Positions 1 through 5,698 of a stretch of DNA of 8,155 nt are shown piece by piece. The stretch comes from Azoarcus sp. GTDB lineage: Bacteria; Pseudomonadota; Gammaproteobacteria; Burkholderiales; Rhodocyclaceae. The translations under genes and the position numbers were made by a program. The notes under the pieces are model-generated. The model ran no database searches, had not been told where the DNA came from, and saw nothing but the letters and a program-made list of their open reading frames with translations. The stretch covers positions 1 through 8,155 of the forward strand of contig JAIRLA010000009.1 of NCBI GenBank assembly GCA_031259795.1, read 5' to 3'. How positions within the stretch are numbered: the first letter of the stretch is position 1; every line of letters begins with the position of its first letter.

Positions 1-162
1 CGACTCCGCCGAGCCGCCATCGTAGCGCTTGAGCCACTTGTAGCCCGTCTTGCGGCTGATCCCGAAACGCCGACACAGCGCACTCATGTTGCTTCCTTCT
101 TTACTTGCCAACAGGATAAATTCTGCTCTCTTTTCAGACACGGTGTTTTCCCTCCAAGGCAT
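1..162 (-). CDS. IS481-family transposase, N-terminal fragment (cut by window edge)
   Basis: This is the start of a DNA transposase; only 54 residues are visible and the frame is still open at position 1. The protein begins MPWRENTVSEKRAEF. Residues 25-47 (NMSALCRRFGISRKTGYKWL and following) form a helix-turn-helix of the kind found at the N-terminus of IS481/IS3-group transposases, where it binds the element's terminal repeats. The DDE catalytic domain would lie outside the window. The ATG at 160-162 is preceded on the minus strand by GGAGGG (169-174) with a 6-nt spacer, which supports this start. The family call rests on recognising the N-terminal sequence and the TGT end; a related IS3-group element is the main alternative. 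Confidence 0.82.
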   Translation of the reverse strand, partial: MPWRENTVSEKRAEFILLASKEGSNMSALCRRFGISRKTGYKWLKRYDGGSAES

Positions 163-191
163 TTCTTTCCCTCCATTATCGAAAGGGAAAG

Positions 192-227
192 TGTTACCCA
201 TGTCTTGGCTCACCTGTTACCCATGTC
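192..227 (-). repeat. Subterminal 13-bp direct repeat in the IS end
   Basis: TGTTACCCATGTC occurs twice in the same orientation, at 192-204 and 215-227. The copies start 23 bp apart, roughly two helical turns, so both would face the same side of the DNA. They lie between the IS tip at 240 and the transposase start. They are plausible transposase binding sites; function is inferred, the repeat is seen directly. Confidence 0.8.
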
Positions 228-314
228 TCCGGTCTGTACAGCGGGGGAGGGGAGTCCATCGGGGGAAAGGGGGGCCATCGGAAGAATGCGTCATTGCGAA
301 AGCCTCTCCCACCT

Positions 315-350
315 CGTCATTGCGAGGAGCGCATCGACGTGGCAATCCAG
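315..350 (+). repeat. Palindromic intergenic repeat (CGTCATTGCGAGGAGCG type)
   Basis: The element starts CGTCATTGCGAGGAGCG and ends CGACGTGGCAATCCAG. Its arms ATTGCGA (319-325) and TGGCAAT (340-346) are complementary at 6 of 7 positions, so it can fold. From general knowledge, sequences of this type are scattered between genes in many bacterial genomes, in a REP-like manner. A half copy, CGTCATTGCGA, lies just upstream at 289-299, suggesting a decayed tandem unit. Function is unknown; such elements often lie beyond the 3' ends of genes, as here. Confidence 0.75.
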
Positions 351-368
351 TTCGTTCTGTCCGGCGCG

Positions 369-415
369 CAGCGCCGCTGGATAAAAAGGGAAGGAGGAGC
401 GAGACGCCTGTCTAC
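369..415 (+). repeat. Dispersed repeat, copy A
   Basis: This 47-bp sequence matches 7995-8042 at 40 of 48 aligned columns with one gap, in the same orientation. The shared core is CGCTGGATAAAAAGGG, and both copies end TGTCTAC. The flank just after this copy, CTCCATCGCAAG (417-428), recurs exactly at 2495-2506 in the flgP/PAP2 intergenic region. The repeat is seen directly; its nature (IS relic, REP-like or other) is not known. Confidence 0.7.
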
Positions 416-496
416 ACTCCATCGCAAGGAATCCCGCATGTCCGCCAACATATTTCCGATTCGCTTGAGCCTTTTGTAAAACTCAAAATTGCCGCG

Positions 497-1756
497 TTAT
501 TGCGTGTAAACAAGATCGCCGGGAGCGACTTTCAGTTCTACTGGCGTTTCGACCAGTTCGGCAATCGAAAAGGCGGGATAGACCGCATGAATCAACGCGG
601 TGGCGCGTACTTGTTTCTCCTGTCCCAAAAGACGCGTGGACAAATCGAATACGGGCGGTTGGCGCAGGATGTGCAATACCATCGTATCGCCGGGACTTAT
701 CCCTGATTCGGCGCCCGCATCGAGTTGCAAACGGTGGCCGTCCACTTTCATGACCCGCGCGATAAAGGGCAGGCAACTTGCCTGTGCGCCCGCCCAGCGG
801 GCGATATCGTCGATCAGCGTCGTCCATTTTTTCCCGAACGGCGTTTTGCGAAACGCGCTTGTCCCGATGGTGGGCGTATTGAAAACGGAAAATGCATCCG
901 AAAGAATCGAACCGGAGACTTTCGTCTGGAAACGGCGGCGCGCCAGAACCGCGCCATTGACACCATCGTGCAAAAAGGCTTCGATTTCGATCAGGCGTTC
1001 GTGCCGCTTCAGTTTCTTTTCCAGACCGAATTCGCGGTAAATGCCGGAGAGCGCGTATTGCGCCTGCCGCTCTCGCGTCCGCGCGGCGAGCGGCGTTTCG
1101 ACGCTACCGGCGGGGATGTGCAAGGCGGGGGCGCGAGCGGGAGAAGCATAGGGAAAAACATCTCCATCGAATACGGCGAGAACATGCCCGTCCCGCACCA
1201 GCGCATGCGAAAGCTCCGTGGCGGTCAGCGCTTCGATGCGCTGCCGGTTGACGCTCGGCAACAGGCGGCCATCCCATTCCGCGAGCAACTGTTCGGGAAA
1301 TTCAAAGGCAAAGCCGGTGACAAGCACGCGGTTGGTATAAGCCTTTCCGCACGCCTGCGCGCCGTCGGCCCCATCCCGCGCCGCATCGCAGGCATCGACC
1401 TGTACCCTGAGCGCCACCGTCAGTTCGTCGCCATCGACCCGCTCCGTCAAGGGCTGGACTTCCCGCGTGCACGCGGAGGCATTGACCTGCGCCGATTCGA
1501 GGGCCATGCCCTCCTGAATGCGGGATTGGGCGCTGACTTGCGCCGAATGCGACTCCGCCGCTCGCGCCAGGGCGCGGCGAGTCGCCATCCCGCGCGCCGC
1601 GGCCAATCCGTCCGCGCCGATGAGCGCGCGCCCTTCCACCACCATTTCTTCCGCCCGCGCCGTCGCCGCCATGCCAGCCATCGGGGCGGACAATATCAGG
1701 ACGAGCGGAAGAATCCCTCCGCAGGCGCGAGCGCGGGATTTGCCCGGCCAGAACAT
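497..1756 (-). CDS. flgT: FlgT, flagellar H-ring/assembly protein
   Basis: This is a 419-residue periplasmic protein matching flagellar assembly protein T. In Vibrio, FlgT forms the H-ring around the LP ring of the basal body and is needed for a stable motor. An N-terminal signal peptide is visible: basic residues 1-12, a hydrophobic core to about 30, and likely cleavage after ATARA (35). The N-terminal domain (about 36-125) contains VVEGRALIG and a helix of repeated RALARAAES character. A middle domain (about 140-320) begins RVLVTGF and includes YALSGIYREFG. The C-terminal part (about 330-419) has the SGISPGDTMVLH turn and ends VAPGDLVYTQ, typical of the FlgT C-domain. I chose the ATG at 1754-1756 because it lies 7 bp after the flgP stop and gives a normal signal peptide. 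An upstream in-frame start at 1825 lies inside flgP and would add a non-signal-like leader. Translational coupling to flgP is likely, since no clear Shine-Dalgarno is seen. Confidence 0.85.
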   Translation of the reverse strand: MFWPGKSRARACGGILPLVLILSAPMAGMAATARAEEMVVEGRALIGADGLAAARGMATRRALARAAESHSAQVSAQSRIQEGMALESAQVNASACTREVQPLTERVDGDELTVALRVQVDACDAARDGADGAQACGKAYTNRVLVTGFAFEFPEQLLAEWDGRLLPSVNRQRIEALTATELSHALVRDGHVLAVFDGDVFPYASPARAPALHIPAGSVETPLAARTRERQAQYALSGIYREFGLEKKLKRHERLIEIEAFLHDGVNGAVLARRRFQTKVSGSILSDAFSVFNTPTIGTSAFRKTPFGKKWTTLIDDIARWAGAQASCLPFIARVMKVDGHRLQLDAGAESGISPGDTMVLHILRQPPVFDLSTRLLGQEKQVRATALIHAVYPAFSIAELVETPVELKVAPGDLVYTQ

Positions 1757-1763
1757 GGCGCGC

Positions 1764-2441
1764 TCAAGGCGAAGCGTAAATGGCGCTGGGGGCGACGATC
1801 GACGCGGCAAGCCTCGGTACGGCAAAACTTGTGCATCGCGGCGTGCGCCGCACGCATTCGACGAAATCCCGCGGCAGATTCAGTTCAACCGTCGCTTCGA
1901 AATTGCCATCGCCAATTGGCGTGATATTGACGAGGCGCGCGCCGCGAATAAAGGAATCAACATACGTGCGCACGATATCGTTCTGGGTTACGAAAGCCGA
2001 TACTGTCGTATTGCCCCATATCCGGAATCCGTGTACCTGTTCGGCCAGGTTTCGATAAGCATTGACCTGCGCGGCGCGCATCGCCATCAGCTTTTGCTGG
2101 CCGGTATTATATTGGGTATAGCTGCCCTGATTGCCATGACCGATTGCCAGGAATCTGGTGGGCGTTTCCACCGTGCTGTGAGGAGGCGGCACCGGCGTCG
2201 TCACGGCGACAACCGGCGTCCTGGCCGCCGTGCAACTATTATTCAGCGAGTAATAACCGCAGGGCGGCCCTCCGCAGCAAGGCCCATAAGCGCATCCCGC
2301 AAGCAGGCCCGCCATTGCAAGAATGGGAAGAATATGGAACAAGCCCGGAAGCAGCCTGGAGGCGAGGGTAGCCGGACGACTTTTATTCATGTTCGCGCGT
2401 GATGCAATTAACGCATTTTTTGGGAAATCAGGCTTCAACAC
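1764..2441 (-). CDS. flgP: FlgP-like outer-membrane flagellar lipoprotein (LPP20 family)
   Basis: This is a 225-residue lipoprotein of the FlgP/LPP20 family, known in Vibrio and Campylobacter as an outer-membrane component associated with the flagellar basal body. A hydrophobic segment (about 33-48) ends in the lipobox LAGC, with Cys50 as the lipidated residue. A Gly/Pro/Cys-rich linker follows (AYGPCCGGPPCGYY, then Cys70) and a Pro-rich stretch to about 93. The conserved domain (about 95-190) contains QQKLMAMRAAQVNAYRNLAEQVHG, given here only in part as QQKLMAMRAAQVNAYRNLAE, followed by a VDSFIRGARL motif and an FEATVELNLP strand, as in FlgP. The GTG at 2439-2441 is preferred because GGAGGA precedes it by a good spacing. 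The in-frame ATG at 2388-2390 would give a more usual 33-residue signal peptide but has no Shine-Dalgarno. flgT follows 7 bp downstream. The usual partner flgO is not seen. Confidence 0.8.
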   Translation of the reverse strand: MLKPDFPKNALIASRANMNKSRPATLASRLLPGLFHILPILAMAGLLAGCAYGPCCGGPPCGYYSLNNSCTAARTPVVAVTTPVPPPHSTVETPTRFLAIGHGNQGSYTQYNTGQQKLMAMRAAQVNAYRNLAEQVHGFRIWGNTTVSAFVTQNDIVRTYVDSFIRGARLVNITPIGDGNFEATVELNLPRDFVECVRRTPRCTSFAVPRLAASIVAPSAIYASP

Positions 2442-2447
2442 GATGAA

Positions 2448-2453
2448 TCCTCC
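2448..2453 (-). promoter_or_regulatory. Ribosome binding site deciding the flgP start
   Basis: The minus strand reads GGAGGATTCATCGTG, a full Shine-Dalgarno with about 6-7 nt before the GTG at 2439-2441. The competing downstream ATG at 2388-2390 is preceded by ACGCGCGAAC, with no purine-rich site. This supports the GTG even though it lengthens the signal peptide N-region. Confidence 0.6.
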
Positions 2454-2724
2454 ATGACCTATCGAAAAGGGTTGGGAAACGAAATTGGCCCACGCTCCAT
2501 CGCAAGAAAATCAGCACCGCCGCCGCCCGGGCCGGAGAACCTTCCCCCGTCCCGCCCTCCCCGCCGTTTCCGGCCGGGGCGCACGCGCCAGTACGACATC
2601 CACTACTATTGAAATGTACCCGCGCATTGCAAATCCTGTCGCAGCAAAGAATATTCTTTTGCCGTCGCGGCGATTCCCCTTTTCTTTCCCGCTGCGGAAA
2701 ACCGCACGTCACCCAGGCAGGCAA

Positions 2725-2741
2725 ATGTGACGAATTCACAT
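2725..2741. promoter_or_regulatory. Inverted repeat ATGTGA-N5-TCACAT, possible operator
   Basis: Perfect 6-bp arms, ATGTGA and TCACAT, flank CGAAT. The half-sites equal those of CRP-type operators (TGTGA/TCACA), but the spacer is 5 bp instead of the usual 6, so a CRP-family assignment is uncertain. Its place in the shared intergenic region, about 120 bp before the phosphatase start and 285 bp before flgP, would suit a regulator of either unit. Chance occurrence cannot be excluded. Confidence 0.4.
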
Positions 2742-2774
2742 ATGGAGAAATCTCTGCCCCTTGTAATCCGCGCC

Positions 2775-2794
2775 GCCCGACCGGCGGTCCGGGC
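2775..2794. other. GC-rich hairpin upstream of the glycan operon
   Basis: GCCCGACC pairs with GGTCCGGGC around a GGC loop, giving eight base pairs with one bulged C. It has no T-run on either strand, so it is not a standard intrinsic terminator. It could be a 5' leader structure of the operon or could simply reflect local base composition. Confidence 0.3.
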
Positions 2795-2862
2795 ATGCAA
2801 TGACGATGCGATCGTGGCCGCGATCGGCTAAGATACGTCGATTTCCCCGATCCGCTGTTGCG

Positions 2863-3684
2863 ATGAGCGCTCTACTTTTTCCATCTGCTCTTTCTGTCCC
2901 CAAGGCTCTGGATGGCCGGGTGCTTTTGCCGGTGCTGCTCTGTGCCGTGGGCGCGGGGGTCGTGGCGGCGCTTGGGGCCAATGAGCGGTGGTTTCTCGCC
3001 GCGAACGCGGCGGCGGCGGGGTGGCTGCCGGTGGGGGTGTGGGCGGGGATCACCAATATGGGCGGTACGCTGGGGGCTTTCGCCCTGCTTGCGCCCACGC
3101 TGGCCAGATGGCCGCGCTGGACGGCGGCGGCTTTGCTGGCCGCGCCGCTCGCCAGTGCCTACACTCACTTTTTCAAGGAATTCGCCAATGTGCCGCGCCC
3201 GGCGGCGGTGCTGGCGCCGGAGTTGTTCCAGATCGCCGGTTTGCCGCTGCGCACCAGTTCTTTTCCTTCCGGGCATACCTTGACCATTTTCGTGCTGGCC
3301 GGGGTGCTGGTGTTGTGCGCCCAGCGGCGGTTGGCGTGGTGCTTTGTGCCGGTCGCGGCGCTGGTGGCGTTTTCGCGCATCGCGGTGGGGGCGCATTGGC
3401 CGCTCGATGTGTTCGGCGGCGCGGCGGGCGGTTGGGCCGCCGCCGCGTGCGGTTGCGCCTGGTCGGCGCGCTGGCGCTTCTGGGAAGGCGCTGGCGGCCA
3501 GCGCGCGCTGGCGGCGCTGGCGCTGGCCGCTTCCGTGACGCTCGGGTTCGAGCGGCCGGATTATCCCGAGGGCCTCTGGATGCAATACGCGCTGTGCGCC
3601 TGGGGGAGCGCCGGGGCGCTTTTCGCCTTGTGGCGTCCGGCGGCGGCCCGGCCCGCGGCGGCGCCGGAACGGACGGGCGCATGA
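2863..3684 (+). CDS. PAP2-superfamily membrane phosphatase (first in operon)
   Basis: This 273-residue integral membrane protein carries the full PAP2 signature. Motif 1 is KEFANVPRP (Lys105, Arg112), motif 2 FPSGHT (135-138, His138), and motif 3 SRIAVGAHWPLD (Ser171, Arg172, His178, Asp182). Such enzymes remove phosphate from lipid phosphates or pyrophosphates such as phosphatidate, undecaprenyl pyrophosphate or lipid A; the active site usually faces the periplasm. Hydrophobic segments lie near 20-37, 50-62, 67-82, 88-103, 140-153, 157-170, 185-200, 215-227 and 238-257. The ATG at 2863 is preferred over an in-frame ATG at 2800, which would add a basic, non-membrane leader; neither has a clear Shine-Dalgarno, so the start is uncertain. 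The stop overlaps the next start as ATGA (3681-3684). The natural substrate cannot be read from sequence. Confidence 0.88.
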   Translation: MSALLFPSALSVPKALDGRVLLPVLLCAVGAGVVAALGANERWFLAANAAAAGWLPVGVWAGITNMGGTLGAFALLAPTLARWPRWTAAALLAAPLASAYTHFFKEFANVPRPAAVLAPELFQIAGLPLRTSSFPSGHTLTIFVLAGVLVLCAQRRLAWCFVPVAALVAFSRIAVGAHWPLDVFGGAAGGWAAAACGCAWSARWRFWEGAGGQRALAALALAASVTLGFERPDYPEGLWMQYALCAWGSAGALFALWRPAAARPAAAPERTGA

Positions 3685-4613
3685 AGCGGGCGTTCAGCCA
3701 TGTCCTCGCCGTCGCGCTGACATTGGCGCTGGCGGTATGGTTTTTGTCCGGGCGGCGCTGGACGGAATTCGGCGCGGCGCTGGAAGGCTTGTCCATCGCC
3801 GATGCCGCCCTGGCGGCGGCGGGGTTCTTCTTGAGTTATCTGTTGCGCGCGGCGCGGGTGTATGGCGAATTCCGCCACGATGCCCGGGGACGTTTCGGCG
3901 CGTGCCTGCGCATCGTGCTCATGCACAACGCGGCGGTCAATGTGGTGCCGTTTCGCGGCGGCGAAGCCGCATTCCCGCTATTGCTCGGCAGGGTTTTCGG
4001 TACGCCGCCCGCCCGGGCGCTGGCGTCGCTTTTCTGGTTCCGCTTGCAGGATGCGCTGGTCGTGGCGATGGCCGCCGCCGCGGTGTGGCCGGGCCTGCCT
4101 TTCGCCTTGCGGGCGGCGGCCATGGCCGCGCTCGCCGTGTTTGCCTGGTGGTTGCCGCGCTGGGCGCGCCGTCCGCATGACTGGGCCGGGCGCGGCGCGT
4201 TTGCCGGTAAACTCGCCAAGCTGCGCGATGCTTTTGCCGAGTCGGCGCGGCACGCCCGCTTCGGCTGGTTGTGGACGGCCGCCAATTGGTCGGTCAAACT
4301 CGCGGCGCAGGCGTGCCTGCTGGCGGCGCTGCTCGGCGCGGAGCCGGGCCGGGCGGCGGCGGGGGCGCTGGGGGCGGAATTGGCCGCCATCCTGCCGGTC
4401 CAGGGCGTGGCGGGCTTCGGCACGTATGAGGCGGGCGCGGCGGCGGCTTTGTTGCCCGCCGGCATCGAGCTGGCCGACGGCTTGCGCGCCGCGCTCGCGC
4501 TGCATCTTTTCGTGATCGCCTGCGCCCTGTGCGCGGGCGCGGCCGCGGCCATGCTGCCCGGCCCCCGTTCAACGGCGGAGTCATCCGCTTCCGCGAAGGT
4601 TTCCCATCCATGA
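3681..4613 (+). CDS. Flippase-like LPG-synthase-TM / UPF0104 membrane protein
   Basis: This 310-residue polytopic protein resembles the lysylphosphatidylglycerol-synthase transmembrane family (UPF0104, YbhN/AglD-like). The supporting motifs are VVPFRGGEAAFPLLL (88-102), which matches the family's loop with a conserved G-E, and GVAGFGTYEAG (242-252), which matches its C-terminal Gly-Glu motif. Hydrophobic helices lie near 6-22, 40-56, 76-90, 118-134, 140-158, 198-218, 228-240 and 268-292. It lacks the soluble aminoacyl-transfer domain of MprF, so it is the membrane part only. Members are often called flippase-like and sit with polyprenyl-phosphate glycosyltransferases. The start overlaps the previous stop (ATGA at 3681) and the stop overlaps the next start (ATGA at 4610), suggesting coupled translation. 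A role in moving or presenting the lipid-linked sugar is inferred, not shown. Confidence 0.8.
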   Translation: MKRAFSHVLAVALTLALAVWFLSGRRWTEFGAALEGLSIADAALAAAGFFLSYLLRAARVYGEFRHDARGRFGACLRIVLMHNAAVNVVPFRGGEAAFPLLLGRVFGTPPARALASLFWFRLQDALVVAMAAAAVWPGLPFALRAAAMAALAVFAWWLPRWARRPHDWAGRGAFAGKLAKLRDAFAESARHARFGWLWTAANWSVKLAAQACLLAALLGAEPGRAAAGALGAELAAILPVQGVAGFGTYEAGAAAALLPAGIELADGLRAALALHLFVIACALCAGAAAAMLPGPRSTAESSASAKVSHP

Positions 4614-5698
4614 ACACGTCTCCCCTGCCTCCCGCCGAAGCGCGCATTCCCGCCGATCTGCCGCGCCACACCTTGTCGGTGGTGGTGCCGATGTACAACG
4701 AGGCGGAAAACGTCGAGCCGCTCCTCGAACGCATCCATCTCGCGCTCGCCCCTTATCCGTGGCCCTGGGAAGCGGTGCTGGTCGATGATGGCAGCAGCGA
4801 CTCGACGCCGGCGGAGTTGCTGCGTTGCGCGCGCCTGCATGGCCCGCATGTGCGGGTCGTGCAACTGATGCGCAACTACAAACAGACCGCCGCGATGCAG
4901 GCCGGCATCGACGCCGCGCGCGGCAGCGTGATCGTGACGATGGACGGCGATCTGCAAAACGATCCGGTCGACATCCCGCGCATGGTCGGACGGCTGCTCG
5001 GCGAAGACCTCGATCTCGTCGCCGGCTGGCGCAAGAACCGGCAGGACGGGCTGCTGCTGCGCAAGATTCCGTCGCGGATCGCCAATCGCCTGATCGCGCG
5101 CCTGACCGGAGTGCGGCTGCGCGATTACGGTTGCAGCCTGAAAGTATTCCGCGCCAGCGCGATCAAGAGCGTGCGCCTCTATGGCGAGATGCACCGCTTC
5201 ATCCCCGCTTGGCTGGCGACGGTGACGACGCCGCGCCGCATCGCGCAGGAGGAGGTGACGCACCACGCGCGAGTATTCGGGCAATCCAAATACGGCATCT
5301 CGCGCACTTTCCGCGTCGTGCTCGATTTGATCTTCGTCTATTTCTTCATGCGCTTTCGCACGCGCCCCGGGCATTTCTTCGGCGGCATCGGTATTGGACT
5401 CGGCGCGCTCGGCGCTCTGATCCTCGCCTGGCTCGCCGTGGTGAAATTCGTGATCGGCGAGAACATCGGCGGCCGTCCGCTGCTTTTCGTCGGCTTCTTC
5501 CTCATCATCGCCGGAGTGCAAATGGTGACTTCCGGAGTGTTGGCCGAATTGCTGACGCGGGTCTATTACGAATCGGGCAGCTCGCACCCCTATCTGGCGC
5601 GCGAGACCGCCGCGCCCGCCGAGGACGAATGCTGGCGCGCGCCCGCGCCCCCGGACGCCGCCGCCAGCGATGCCGCCGCCCCCGCCGGAAAGGCATGA
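4610..5698 (+). CDS. GT2 polyprenyl-phosphate glycosyltransferase (ArnC/GtrB/DPM1-like)
   Basis: This 362-residue protein is predicted to transfer a sugar from a nucleotide donor to a polyprenyl phosphate at the cytoplasmic membrane face. The GT2 domain spans about 22-240. It shows SVVVPMYNEAENV (23-35), VDDGSSDST (58-66), the metal-binding DGD of TMDGDLQNDP (112-114), and DYGCSLKVFR (172-181), all typical of ArnC/GtrB/dolichol-phosphate-mannose synthases. Two C-terminal membrane helices follow (about 256-282 and 289-315), then an Ala/Pro-rich tail rather than further domains. The ATG at 4610 overlaps the previous stop and has GAAGG at 4595-4599 upstream; extending to earlier codons would run into the flippase-like gene. 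The stop overlaps the next ATG at 5695. The sugar cannot be told from sequence: aminoarabinose, hexuronic acid, hexosamine or mannose are all possible. Confidence 0.9.
   Translation: MNTSPLPPAEARIPADLPRHTLSVVVPMYNEAENVEPLLERIHLALAPYPWPWEAVLVDDGSSDSTPAELLRCARLHGPHVRVVQLMRNYKQTAAMQAGIDAARGSVIVTMDGDLQNDPVDIPRMVGRLLGEDLDLVAGWRKNRQDGLLLRKIPSRIANRLIARLTGVRLRDYGCSLKVFRASAIKSVRLYGEMHRFIPAWLATVTTPRRIAQEEVTHHARVFGQSKYGISRTFRVVLDLIFVYFFMRFRTRPGHFFGGIGIGLGALGALILAWLAVVKFVIGENIGGRPLLFVGFFLIIAGVQMVTSGVLAELLTRVYYESGSSHPYLARETAAPAEDECWRAPAPPDAAASDAAAPAGKA

Larger units (their letters stand above)
1..240 (-). mobile_element. IS481-type insertion sequence, one end only (truncated by window edge)
   Basis: The minus strand, read leftward from 240, begins TGTACAGACCGGAGACAT. 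A TGT terminus suits IS481-family ends. A 13-bp subterminal repeat follows, then a transposase start codon at 162 with a good ribosome binding site. The other end, the target duplication and most of the transposase lie beyond position 1, so neither intactness nor activity can be judged. The outer boundary at 240 is inferred from the terminal TGT and from the change to unrelated, repeat-rich DNA just after it. The element sits about 260 bp past the 3' end of flgT and does not interrupt any visible gene. Confidence 0.75.
241..496. other. Non-coding repeat-rich stretch between the IS end and flgT
   Basis: I see no gene here. The short open frames crossing it consist of repeat sequence. It holds a G-rich segment (241-280) with a GTCCATCGG/GGCCATCGG near-repeat, a half copy of a palindromic repeat (289-299), the full palindromic repeat (315-350) and dispersed repeat copy A (369-415). 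Beyond these lies a weak inverted repeat, TTGAG (465-469)/CTCAA (482-486), just past the flgT stop. No convincing intrinsic terminator with a T-run is visible for flgT. Confidence 0.6.
2442..2862. other. Divergent intergenic region between flgP and the glycan operon
   Basis: This roughly 420-bp stretch must hold the promoters for both the leftward flgPT unit and the rightward five-gene operon. No gene is supported. It contains a fragment of the dispersed repeat (CTCCATCGCAAG, 2495-2506), a GC-rich tract (2515-2590), an AT-richer segment (2600-2760) with an inverted repeat at 2725-2741, and a hairpin at 2775-2794. TAAGAT at 2829-2834 could be a -10 box for the rightward operon but no -35 fits well. 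I looked for a sigma-54 -24/-12 pair upstream of flgP and found none convincing. Confidence 0.55.

Noticed and set aside
294..479. 61-codon ORF in the repeat region
   Set aside because: It is made from the palindromic and dispersed repeats, and it shows no coding character.
465..486. TTGAG...CTCAA hairpin as a flgT terminator
   Set aside because: The stem is short and interrupted, the loop is very small, and no T-run follows in the flgT direction.
1757..1825. Upstream start for flgT at 1825
   Set aside because: It would lie within flgP and place a 23-residue Pro/Arg-rich leader before a good signal peptide.
725..1924. Plus-strand open frame of 399 codons opposite flgT
   Set aside because: It has no family features and is rich in Arg. 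The minus strand encodes a recognisable signal peptide and FlgT domains.
2454..2640. Sigma-54 or sigma-28 flagellar promoter upstream of flgP
   Set aside because: No GG-N10-GC pair in a proper -24/-12 context and no sigma-28-like site was found by eye. Only weak sigma-70-like hexamers occur.
2742..2831. Short plus-strand ORF of 29 codons before the phosphatase gene
   Set aside because: It has no ribosome binding site and no recognisable sequence, and it spans the hairpin. It is probably chance.
3836..5587. Long minus-strand open frame (583 codons) opposite the flippase-like and GT2 genes
   Set aside because: The translation is Arg/His/Ala-rich low-complexity sequence without recognisable domains, while the plus strand carries clear conserved motifs. 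It is a GC-rich shadow frame.
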